A stretch of DNA of 55,227 nucleotides, from positions 1 to 55,227 of the forward strand of contig CAIMPC010000041.1 of NCBI GenBank assembly GCA_903843285.1. The letters are read 5' to 3'. How positions within the stretch are numbered: the first letter of the stretch is position 1; every line of letters starts with the position of its first letter. Positions 1 through 8,546 of the stretch are shown here, piece after piece. The DNA is from Candidatus Omnitrophota bacterium (GTDB lineage: Bacteria > Omnitrophota > Gorgyraeia > 2-01-FULL-45-10). A program made the position numbers and the translations under genes. The notes below the pieces were generated by a model. It searched no databases. It had not been told where the DNA came from and saw only the letters and a list, made by a program, of their open reading frames with translations.

Positions 1-261
1 AGAATTGACCACATCGGTCGGAGTAGACGCAGTAAAGGCTATTACAGCGAGGTCATTCTTTGCGTCAACTAATCCTTGCGCTTGAGATTGACTCTTCTGC
101 AGATCGTTAGAGTTCATGCTACCGGAGGGATTATTGAGATTAGCCGGAAGATGCTGAGCGCTGATATCGCCCGCCCAGCATAACTGTTCCCATAAAAATG
201 TAATGACCAGTATGCTGGATAATATTCTGTAGAGATATTTAAGTTTTGCCGGCCAGATCAT
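1..261 (-). CDS. Secreted protein, N-terminal part only (runs off window edge)
   Basis: The reading frame starts with ATG at 259-261 and stays open to base 1, giving 87 codons with no stop. The N terminus is MIWPAKLKYLYRILSSILV, a basic stretch followed by a hydrophobic core that ends near LCWAG, which reads as a Sec signal peptide. After it comes a low-complexity Ser/Asn/Gln-rich stretch (NNPSGSMNSNDLQKSQSQ) and then a possible start of a folded domain. No domain can be named from this piece. The ribosome-binding site is weak (GGAATG). It is probably an exported or envelope protein. Confidence is in the signal peptide and the open frame, not in a function. Confidence 0.55.
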   Translation of the reverse strand, partial: MIWPAKLKYLYRILSSILVITFLWEQLCWAGDISAQHLPANLNNPSGSMNSNDLQKSQSQAQGLVDAKNDLAVIAFTASTPTDVVNS

Positions 262-410
262 ACACATTCCTATTCGCTTAAATTCCGAATGTTAAAACAT
301 ATAAAAAATAACGCGCTGAAGCTACGAGACAGCATTTTACAACGACAACTTTTGTTGACCTAATCATCCTAATGAATAACTAACTTTCTCATCTTCAAAC
401 GTTGAGGAGT

Positions 411-440
411 TATATTTACATATTTTAGTTATTTTGTCAA
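411..440 (-). promoter_or_regulatory. Possible promoter in the 230-base gap 262-491
   Basis: On the minus strand a perfect TTGACA lies at 435-440, within a very AT-rich stretch. No good -10 box lies at 16-18 bases (TAAATA at 16, TATAAC at 20), so this is only suggestive. It would drive the partial secreted protein. The rest of 262-491 shows nothing recognisable. Confidence 0.25.
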
Positions 441-491
441 TAACAAATTTATTTTATTTTATTTTGGTTTTATTCTTCTCCAAAACCGGTT

Positions 492-2495
492 CTACCCCGC
501 ATCACTCTTTTCATTCACCCTGATCGGCATGAGTATGAATGGTATACCCAACTGATGCAGTCTCCTCTGCACTGCAAAGCTGGTGTAATTATAAAGTGCC
601 TTTGTGAATACCGTCTCTTCAGGAAATACTATCTGTCCTCCGAAGAAGACTGTCTCAGGGTGAGTGTTGAATATCTTGACTGAGAGAGAGACTATTTCAG
701 AGGCCACATCGGTCCCAATGGCCGAGAATGACTGAGCATAAAACCCCTGATTATGCATAAACTTTACGTAACGTTCTAATTCATGCGCCACGTGATTCTG
801 CAACTCCCCCAGTTCACTCACCCCTTTAAATCGTTCGGAATCTACAATACCCGCTTGAATGAAGAAAAAGTTCTTGAAGTTGCCGCCAAAGAGATTTTGA
901 ACGTTTAACAAGGTATGAAGCCCTACGCCGTTAAATCCGCTTACCAGAATAGCCGCGGTACGGGAGCTTGGATCGAATAGAACTTCTTTAGAAGGTACTG
1001 CCGGTTCTGATGCTACGGCGGCAAGGACCAGCCTATCAAGTCCGCTTAATAGTTTACGGGTGCGATAATGGAACCGCTTAATTGAAACAGCAATGGCTAC
1101 AAGCGATCCGGTAATAACTATTGTTATCCATCCCCCGTCTCTAAACTTAAGGATTACCATAGCAATAAGTATGAACGAGGTAAGCGTAAGCCCTATACCG
1201 TTAATGCATAATTTTCGCAGCCATCCCTTTGCTTTGTTTCTTGACTCCCACCAGTGACGAACCATACCTAACTGCGATAGGCAGAATGTGATAAATACAT
1301 TGATACTGTATAGAACTACCAGAAATTTAACCGATCCGCGGCTTATCAATATCAATACTAAAGCAGCACCACCCATTAAAATGATACCATTCTCCGTTAC
1401 AAATCGTTCACTGAGCAGTGTGAACTGGAATGGAAACCATCGATCCTGGGCCATATTTGCCAGCACCCTGGGTCCATCCAGAAATCCAGTTTGAGCAGCA
1501 ACGAAAAGTAGGACAGCCTCAGATATCAGGGTTACCAATAAAAAGATATACCCTGAGTTTCCGCTCCAATGAGCTACCATATTTCCGATTAGCGATGCGT
1601 TTAATGTCTTGCCCGGATGATATTGGACTCTATAGAGTAGGTAAGATATCATTAATCCGCCGGCCATGAATGCAAGCGATATAGCCATATACAACATGGT
1701 CTTCTTAGCGGTTTTAACCTTTGGCTCTCTCAGTACAGGCATGCCATTACTAACGGCTTCGATACCTGTATATGTTCCGGCTCCCATACTGTAAGCACGC
1801 ATTATAAGAAAAAGCATGCCAAAGATACCGATCTCGCTGGTTGTTGTCCGGACATCAGCTGAAGTGGTGGCCGCAAGCGATCCAAAGTCTGCCAGGTGTG
1901 TCACTATGGAATATATTATTACGAATGTGTGTGTTAAAACGAATGTTATGAAAACCGGGATAAGAGGAAAAACCGACTCTTTGGTGCCGCGTAAATTGAG
2001 AGATACCAAGGCTATGACACCGCCGACTGCAAGTATGATCTTAAACGATTGGAGCTCCGGAGGTAAAAAACTGAATATAGCGTCAGCTCCGCTGGATATT
2101 GACAGAGCTATGGTCAAGACATAATCTATGAGAAGCGCGCATCCGGACACCATCCCAAGCGATGGTGATAGCAATTTACTTGCTACCAGATAACCTCCGC
2201 CGCCGGCAGGAAATAATTCTATTATCTGGGAATAGCTGGCGCTTATTATAAATATCGTGAAAGCAGTTGCTATAGCGACAAATACGCCCAGGAACATATG
2301 GCTTTTAAGCGCTAAGAATGCCTCCTCAGGACCGTAACAGCATGAAGATAGCCCGTCAGCTCCCAGACCGACCCATGCGAAGAAGGCAATTAGCGACAGA
2401 TTATGAAAAAGCTTTGGATCATAAAGATTACGATTTTTACCCGTAACCCATCTCTTAATTGCTCCAATAATAGGTATCTGATCTAATATATGCAT
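492..2495 (-). CDS. APC-superfamily permease, KimA/YdaO-like
   Basis: 667-residue membrane protein with about 12 hydrophobic segments in the first 470 residues and a roughly 190-residue soluble C-terminal domain. The motif GADGLSSCCYGPEEA at about 45-59 in the first transmembrane helix matches the APC/KUP-type signature DALSS.YG.E of the KimA potassium importers. The overall plan (transport core plus cytosolic tail) also fits that group. Related proteins are often annotated as amino acid permeases, so the substrate (potassium or an amino acid) is open. It begins five bases after gltD ends, preceded by GGGG, so it is very likely co-transcribed with gltBD. That makes a glutamate-related or counter-ion role attractive but unproven. 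Confidence 0.7.
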   Translation of the reverse strand: MHILDQIPIIGAIKRWVTGKNRNLYDPKLFHNLSLIAFFAWVGLGADGLSSCCYGPEEAFLALKSHMFLGVFVAIATAFTIFIISASYSQIIELFPAGGGGYLVASKLLSPSLGMVSGCALLIDYVLTIALSISSGADAIFSFLPPELQSFKIILAVGGVIALVSLNLRGTKESVFPLIPVFITFVLTHTFVIIYSIVTHLADFGSLAATTSADVRTTTSEIGIFGMLFLIMRAYSMGAGTYTGIEAVSNGMPVLREPKVKTAKKTMLYMAISLAFMAGGLMISYLLYRVQYHPGKTLNASLIGNMVAHWSGNSGYIFLLVTLISEAVLLFVAAQTGFLDGPRVLANMAQDRWFPFQFTLLSERFVTENGIILMGGAALVLILISRGSVKFLVVLYSINVFITFCLSQLGMVRHWWESRNKAKGWLRKLCINGIGLTLTSFILIAMVILKFRDGGWITIVITGSLVAIAVSIKRFHYRTRKLLSGLDRLVLAAVASEPAVPSKEVLFDPSSRTAAILVSGFNGVGLHTLLNVQNLFGGNFKNFFFIQAGIVDSERFKGVSELGELQNHVAHELERYVKFMHNQGFYAQSFSAIGTDVASEIVSLSVKIFNTHPETVFFGGQIVFPEETVFTKALYNYTSFAVQRRLHQLGIPFILMPIRVNEKSDAG

Positions 2496-2500
2496 ATCCC

Positions 2501-3949
2501 CTAATACTCGGGTAAATTGCTATTACCCATAAGATACTCGTCTATGTAGTGGGCTACTTTACGCCCTTCAGAGATAGCCCAGACTACGAGCGATTGTCCT
2601 CTCCTCATATCGCCGGCTGAGAATACCTTTTTAACAGATGTCATATGTCGCGAGTCTGTCTTAACATTTCCGCGGTTATCGAACTCGAGACCTATATCTT
2701 TTAGGAGCGCGTTATGCTCCGGATGAACAAAGCCTATGGCCAATATTACGAGTTCGGTATCTATCTCGAACTCGCTATCTGGCAACTCCTTCATTATTGG
2801 GCAGCCCTTAGCATCGCGTTCCGAGAAGTCAAGCCTTGCGCATATAACTTTCTTAACGCCGCTGGAATCGCCGACAAATTTTTTAGTGGATACCGCCCAG
2901 CTTCTTTCACCTCCCTCCTCATGACTCGTAGAGGTCTTAAGTGTTACGGGATATTTCGGCCATGGAAATTCGGGTGTCCTGCAATCGGCCGGCTTAGGAA
3001 GAACCTCTATTTGAACAACGCACCGCGCGCCCTGCCTGTGGGAGGTGCCAACGCAATCCGCCCCTGTATCTCCTCCGCCTATCACAAGCACTTTTTTTCC
3101 TTTAGCATCAATCAGGTCCCGGATAGGTATCTTAGCGCCGGAAGCGCGCTTATTGGATTGAGTAAGATAATCCATAGCAAAATGTATTCCGGGAAGATTC
3201 CTACCCTCAATCTTTAGATCACGCGGCATCCTACTGCCTCCGGCAAGACAAATGGCATCGAAATCTTTTATCAGCTTGGCCGCCTGAAGATCAACACCGA
3301 CGTGCGTATTGGTTATAAATTTAATGCCTTCTTTCTTTAATATGGCAACGCGTCGGTCGATCACTGATTTGGCCAGCTTAAAATCAGGTATACCATAACG
3401 TAAGATACCACCCAGCCTACCATCCTTCTCAAATAAAGTGACATCGTGTCCGGCCAGGTTCAGCTGGTCCGCTGCGGCAAGGCCTGCAGGGCCAGACCCT
3501 ATAACAGCCACCTTTTTTTTGGTACGATTTTTTATAACCTTTGGTTTTATTAAACCTATTTTAAATGCCTGTTCGATAATAGATAATTCGTTATCCCGCA
3601 CTGTTACGGGGTCATCGTTAATACCTAATACGCATGCATATTCGCATAGACTGGGACATATACGACCCGTGAACTCGGGAAAGTTATTTGTGGCATGTAA
3701 AAGCTCGATGGCCTGAGCCCACTTGCCTTTAAACATGAGATCGTTCCATTCCGGGATATAATTTCCGATAGGACACCCCCAGTGACAAAACGGCGTGCCG
3801 CAATCCATGCATCTCGAAGCCTGATCCCTCGACAATCCTTCCGGCCTTAGAATGGAAACTTCCTTATGATCGGTTACACGCTCGCAAACCGGCCTATAGG
3901 CACATGTCTCTCTTCTGACTTTAAGAAAGCCTTTTGGATCACCCATCAT
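2501..3949 (-). CDS. gltD: Glutamate synthase, small (beta) subunit
   Basis: Passes electrons from NAD(P)H to the large subunit for reductive transfer of the glutamine amide to 2-oxoglutarate. The N-terminal cysteines (C47, C50, C55, C59 from ATG 3949, in CMDCGTPFCHWGC) and a second set in GRICPSLCEYAC bind 4Fe-4S clusters. GSGPAGLAAADQL is the FAD-binding glycine motif and VIGGGDTGADCVG the NAD(P)H motif. The frame is open further upstream, but the start at 3949 (or the adjacent ATG at 3946) is preferred: GAGGTG sits just before it inside the end of gltB. The two genes overlap by about 11 bases, which indicates translational coupling. Confidence 0.95.
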   Translation of the reverse strand: MMGDPKGFLKVRRETCAYRPVCERVTDHKEVSILRPEGLSRDQASRCMDCGTPFCHWGCPIGNYIPEWNDLMFKGKWAQAIELLHATNNFPEFTGRICPSLCEYACVLGINDDPVTVRDNELSIIEQAFKIGLIKPKVIKNRTKKKVAVIGSGPAGLAAADQLNLAGHDVTLFEKDGRLGGILRYGIPDFKLAKSVIDRRVAILKKEGIKFITNTHVGVDLQAAKLIKDFDAICLAGGSRMPRDLKIEGRNLPGIHFAMDYLTQSNKRASGAKIPIRDLIDAKGKKVLVIGGGDTGADCVGTSHRQGARCVVQIEVLPKPADCRTPEFPWPKYPVTLKTSTSHEEGGERSWAVSTKKFVGDSSGVKKVICARLDFSERDAKGCPIMKELPDSEFEIDTELVILAIGFVHPEHNALLKDIGLEFDNRGNVKTDSRHMTSVKKVFSAGDMRRGQSLVVWAISEGRKVAHYIDEYLMGNSNLPEY

Positions 3950-6900
3950 ACACCTCGGACAGTCCCATCTTAGCCTCAGCCTTCTTCGCATCTAAAATAC
4001 GCTTATATTCCAGGGGCATTACTTTTACAAAGTGATGAGCCTTAGATTTAAAATTCCGCAGAATCTCATTTGCCGTAACGCTATTGCAGTATTTATAATG
4101 ATTCGCGAGCAATTCTTTTATTGATCTCTCATCATCTTTATCTATCTTCTCCAGCACCACCATCTCCATATTACATCTATTTTTAAAGTCTCCGGATAAA
4201 TCGTAAATGTATGCCACGCCGCCGGACATTCCCGCGCCAAAATTACGGCCGGTCTTGCCCAGCACAATTACTTTTCCTCCGGTCATATATTCACAACCGT
4301 GATCACCTAATCCCTCGATAACTGCACATAGCCCGGAGTTACGTATGCAAAAACGCTCTCCGGCAACGCCTCGTATATAAGCCTCGCCTGTTATAGCGCC
4401 ATAGAAAGCGGTGTTGCCTATTATTATATTGTCCTCCGGCTTATAACCTGCGTTACGATCGGGATATATAATTATCTTACCGCCCGATATACCCTTGCCG
4501 ACGTAATCATTAGCCATGCCTTCAAGCTCGAAGGTTACTCCCCTGGCAAGCCATGCGCCAAAACTTTGCCCTGCAGTGCCTTTAAATTTACAGCGGATAG
4601 TATCTTCGGCCAGTCCTTCTTCCCCGCGGCGTCTGCATATCTCGCCGCTAAGGCTCGCACCGGTAGCCCTATTTACATTTTTTATATCGATGTTTATCTC
4701 TGCGGGTGTCTCTTTATCGATCGACATCCTTAACTTATCGATCAGTTTTACGTCCAGAATTTTATCTATTCCATGGTCCTGCTTAATGGTGCAGCGAGTA
4801 GGGGTGCTTTCCGGGACATTCGGTTTAAATAATATCTTTGAGAAGTCTATGCCTTTAGCCTTCCATGGTAAAATATCCATATTTACATCTAATAGATCCG
4901 TTCTTCCGATCATATCATCAATAGTTCTAATGCCCAAATTCGCCATTATCTCCCGAAGCTCTCTTGCGATAAAATGAAAGTAGTTAATTACATACTCAGG
5001 GCGGCCGTGAAACCTCTTCTCCAGAATCTCATCCTGAGTAGCGACGCCGACCGAACAATTGTTTAAATGGCAGTGCCTTAACATTACGCATCCCGATGCT
5101 ATTAGCATAGCCGTGCAGAATCCATACTCTTCGGCGCCCAAGAGAGCGGCTATAGCGACATCCCTTCCCGTCCTCATCTGGCCATCTGTCTGCAATCTTA
5201 CCCGGCTTCTGAGATTATTAAGGACAAGGGTCTGGTGGGTCTCTGAAAGACCTAATTCCCAGGGTAGCCCGGCATGCTTAATGGAACTCAATGGGGATGC
5301 CCCGGTTCCACCATCTCCGCCCGATATAAGTATCATATCGGCATGCCCCTTGGCGACTCCGGCAGCGATGGTGCCTACGCCCACTTCGGAAACGAGCTTC
5401 ACGCTTATTCGCGCCCGTGTATTAGTATTCTTAAGATCGAAGATAAGTTGCGCGAGGTCTTCGATCGAATATATATCGTGGTGAGGCGGCGGCGATATGA
5501 GAGTTACGCCGGGCGTAGTGTAACGTGTGCGCGCTATAGTAGCGCTTACTTTATGTCCCGGAAGCTGTCCGCCTTCACCTGGCTTTGCGCCCTGAGCTAT
5601 CTTTATCTGAAGCTCGTCCGCATTTACCAGATAATTAGTAGTAACGCCAAACCTGCCGGAGGCAACCTGTTTTATCGCGCTTCTGGCCGAATCACCATTA
5701 GGGCGAGGCGTGAACCTGGCAGGATCCTCTCCGCCCTCGCCCGTATTTGAACGGCCGCCTATCCTGTTCATTGCAATAGCTAAATTCTCATGCGCCAATT
5801 TTGATATAGATCCGAAACTCATAGCGCCGGTGGCAAAACGTTTAAATATCGACTCGGTTGATTCAACCTCTTCTATGGGTACGGGCTTACCGGCATTTTT
5901 AAACTTGAGCAGGCTTCGAAGCGTTGTCGGATTAGCAGACTGGTCATTAATAAGGCGGGCAAACTCTTTATATTTATGATAATCGTTATTTCTCGTGGCA
6001 TCCTGAAGACCCGCGATAGAATCCGGATTCCACAGGTGAAATTCACCACCCTTGTTCCATTGATATATGCCGCCCGGGTTCAGGTGCGAAATACCGAGCT
6101 CCACATCCGGATACGCATCCTTATGCTTAAGAGCGGTCTCTTTCGCAATTTCACCGAAACCGGCGCCGCCGATTCGGGATACTGTCCCGGCAAAACATTT
6201 CTCTATGACTTCAGCATTTAATCCCAGGGCCTCGAATATCTGAGATCCTCTATAGCTCTGTAAGGTGGATATACCCATCTTCGATAAGACCTTCAATATG
6301 CCGTGATATACGGCTTTGCGATAATTTTTAATTGCCTTGTTAAGGTCAGCGGTTACTTCCTTATCGTCTACCAGGTGCCCGATCGCTTCATAGGCAAGAT
6401 ACGGGTTTATGCAGTCGGCTCCGTACCCGAAGAGAAGCGCAAAATGGTGTACCTCTCTGGGTTCGCCGCTTTCAATGATTATGCCTATTTGCGTTCTGAT
6501 GGATTTCCTTGTAAGGTGGTGATGTATAGCGCCTGTTGCCATTAATATAGGAATAGCGGCATTCTTTTTATTAATTCCCCTATCGCTCAATATTATGAAA
6601 TTATATTCATTTTTTATCGCAACCACAGCTTCTTTACATATGCTGTCGATAGCTTTTACGAGATTTTTTTCATCGGCCGGATCAAATAAAAGGGATATGG
6701 TCTTTGTTTTAAAGTTTCCTTTACGTATCCTGCGTATCTTCTCGAGCTCTTCATCGGTTAAGATAGGTTCTTTTACATGCAGTTTGTGACAATGCGCCGG
6801 GGTTTCATCGAGTATATTCTTCTGCGCGCCTATGAAGCTTTCGAGACTCATTACGCACTCTTCCCTGATAGGGTCGACCGCGGGGTTCGTTACCTGAGCG

Positions 6901-8471
6901 AATAACTGTTTAAAATATGTGAATAGAGTTTGCGGCTTAAGTGAAAGGATGGCATGCGGAGAGTCATTTCCCATGGACCCGACCGGCTCTTTACCCTCCT
7001 CCGCCATCGGTTTTATTATGAACTTCATGTCGTCCCTGGTGTATCCGAAGGCTTTAAGCCTTTTTAATAAAGGTTCCTCGCGCTTTTTAGTTAACGTAAC
7101 ACCGGGAATACTTGTAAGTTCTACGAGATTCTTTTTCAGCCAGCTGCCGTATGGTTGTCCGCCGGCCATTTCCTCCTTTACCTCAGGATCGTTTACTATC
7201 TTTCCGGCTTGAGTGTCTATGAAGAATATCTTGCCGGGCTCTAATCTTCCTGAGATGAGTATGTCCTGGGGCGGGATATCCAATACGCCTACCTCGGAGG
7301 CCATAACGACAATATCTTTTTTAGTTACCAGGTAACGCGCCGGCCTGAGGCCATTTCTATCGAGTAAAGCTCCGACGCATGTTCCGTCCGTAAACGCCAT
7401 AGCCGCCGGACCATCCCACGGCTCCATAAGGCAGGCGTGGTATTTATAAAAATCGGAGAACTTCTTATCCATTAATGCGTTCTGCTCCCACGCGCTGGGT
7501 ATTAACATCGTCATCGCATGCGGTAATGATCTTCCCGAAAGGACTAAAAGCTCGAACACATTATCTATGGTTGCCGAATCGCTTCCCCCCGGGACTACTA
7601 CGGGCAATAACTTCTTAATGTCCTTACCGAACAGCTTACTATGTAGCAGCCCCTCCCTGGCCTTCATCCAATTAATATTACCCCGCAGAGTGTTAATTTC
7701 TCCGTTATGGGCTAAGAATCTGAATGGCTGGGACAGATCCCATGTAGGGAAGGTGTTGGTGCTATATCTGGAATGAACCAGGCAGATGGCGCTTTTAATA
7801 AGCGGATCCTTAAGATCCAGGAAGAAGCTGTCGACCTGCTCAGGCATCAGCAGTCCTTTATACGAGAAGGTTCTGCTCGAAAGATTTGTTACGTATAGCG
7901 ATCTCTTCTGCGGAATATCGGAATCGCGTACGTAATTTTCCACACGCTTCCTGATTACATATAGTATCCGTTCAAAATCTAATGGGTCTTTTATATTATT
8001 ACTTTTGGCGACGAATACTTGTTCAATCTTAGGCTCCGTCTCTCTGGCAGTGAGTCCTATTACAGAGTTATCTACAGGGACATCGCGCCATCCGAGAAGC
8101 GTCTGACCTTCATCTTCGATAACCTTCTTAAAGTAATCTTTAATGACGTCGCGCGAAGCTCTATCGGTCGGAAGAAATACAAGGCCTGCTCCATAACTGC
8201 CTTTTTGCGGTAGTTTAATTTTAGCATCTTTACAGACTTTATCGAAAAAGTCGTGCGGGATCTGGATCAATATACCCGCGCCATCGCCGGTCTTGGGATC
8301 GGCGCCGGTAGCGCCGCGGTGAGAAAGACGATTTAATACCTCGAGCCCTTGTTTTACTATGGAATTGGATTGAGCGCCTTTAATATTACATACGAACCCA
8401 ACACCGCATGAATCGTGTTCAAATCTTGGATCGTACAGACCCTGCGCTTCCGGTAGATTATTATATCGCAT
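3939..8471 (-). CDS. gltB: Glutamate synthase, large (alpha) subunit
   Basis: 1510 residues, the normal length for the bacterial enzyme. The class II glutaminase domain starts at Cys22 (DSCGVGF), so a 21-residue propeptide must be removed. A central domain leads to the FMN-binding synthase domain with GGDGGTGASPLSSIKHAG. The 3Fe-4S site follows (CVMLRHCHLNNCSVGVATQ), then the C-terminal beta-helix GXXGXXXG domain. Together with GltD and the upstream type III glutamine synthetase it forms the GS-GOGAT ammonium assimilation route. It has no strong ribosome-binding site (AAGAAAG). The terminator hairpin at 8496-8527 separates it from the glutamine synthetase gene, so expression may depend on read-through. 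Confidence 0.96.
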   Translation of the reverse strand: MRYNNLPEAQGLYDPRFEHDSCGVGFVCNIKGAQSNSIVKQGLEVLNRLSHRGATGADPKTGDGAGILIQIPHDFFDKVCKDAKIKLPQKGSYGAGLVFLPTDRASRDVIKDYFKKVIEDEGQTLLGWRDVPVDNSVIGLTARETEPKIEQVFVAKSNNIKDPLDFERILYVIRKRVENYVRDSDIPQKRSLYVTNLSSRTFSYKGLLMPEQVDSFFLDLKDPLIKSAICLVHSRYSTNTFPTWDLSQPFRFLAHNGEINTLRGNINWMKAREGLLHSKLFGKDIKKLLPVVVPGGSDSATIDNVFELLVLSGRSLPHAMTMLIPSAWEQNALMDKKFSDFYKYHACLMEPWDGPAAMAFTDGTCVGALLDRNGLRPARYLVTKKDIVVMASEVGVLDIPPQDILISGRLEPGKIFFIDTQAGKIVNDPEVKEEMAGGQPYGSWLKKNLVELTSIPGVTLTKKREEPLLKRLKAFGYTRDDMKFIIKPMAEEGKEPVGSMGNDSPHAILSLKPQTLFTYFKQLFAQVTNPAVDPIREECVMSLESFIGAQKNILDETPAHCHKLHVKEPILTDEELEKIRRIRKGNFKTKTISLLFDPADEKNLVKAIDSICKEAVVAIKNEYNFIILSDRGINKKNAAIPILMATGAIHHHLTRKSIRTQIGIIIESGEPREVHHFALLFGYGADCINPYLAYEAIGHLVDDKEVTADLNKAIKNYRKAVYHGILKVLSKMGISTLQSYRGSQIFEALGLNAEVIEKCFAGTVSRIGGAGFGEIAKETALKHKDAYPDVELGISHLNPGGIYQWNKGGEFHLWNPDSIAGLQDATRNNDYHKYKEFARLINDQSANPTTLRSLLKFKNAGKPVPIEEVESTESIFKRFATGAMSFGSISKLAHENLAIAMNRIGGRSNTGEGGEDPARFTPRPNGDSARSAIKQVASGRFGVTTNYLVNADELQIKIAQGAKPGEGGQLPGHKVSATIARTRYTTPGVTLISPPPHHDIYSIEDLAQLIFDLKNTNTRARISVKLVSEVGVGTIAAGVAKGHADMILISGGDGGTGASPLSSIKHAGLPWELGLSETHQTLVLNNLRSRVRLQTDGQMRTGRDVAIAALLGAEEYGFCTAMLIASGCVMLRHCHLNNCSVGVATQDEILEKRFHGRPEYVINYFHFIARELREIMANLGIRTIDDMIGRTDLLDVNMDILPWKAKGIDFSKILFKPNVPESTPTRCTIKQDHGIDKILDVKLIDKLRMSIDKETPAEINIDIKNVNRATGASLSGEICRRRGEEGLAEDTIRCKFKGTAGQSFGAWLARGVTFELEGMANDYVGKGISGGKIIIYPDRNAGYKPEDNIIIGNTAFYGAITGEAYIRGVAGERFCIRNSGLCAVIEGLGDHGCEYMTGGKVIVLGKTGRNFGAGMSGGVAYIYDLSGDFKNRCNMEMVVLEKIDKDDERSIKELLANHYKYCNSVTANEILRNFKSKAHHFVKVMPLEYKRILDAKKAEAKMGLSEVYDG

Positions 8472-8495
8472 TAATAGCTTTCTTAAGAGTATGAC

Positions 8496-8527
8496 AAAAA
8501 CGCCCTCCCTCTTAAGGAAGGCGTTTT
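8496..8527 (-). terminator. Intrinsic terminator between glutamine synthetase gene and gltB
   Basis: On the minus-strand transcript the arms AAAACGCCTTCC and GGAGGGCGTTTT pair over 12 bases around the loop TTAAGAG, followed by a run of T. It lies 20 bases after the glutamine synthetase stop and 25 before gltB. It would end the upstream transcript or act as an attenuator for gltB. Unlike the other nitrogen leaders here it has no ACWWWGRCGT element. Confidence 0.7.
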
Positions 8528-8546
8528 CATCTATCGCAATAAATCT

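Noticed and set aside
8496..8527. ANTAR element before gltB
   Set aside because: A terminator is present, but there is no ACWWWGRCGT and no dual hexaloop, so it is not counted in the regulon.
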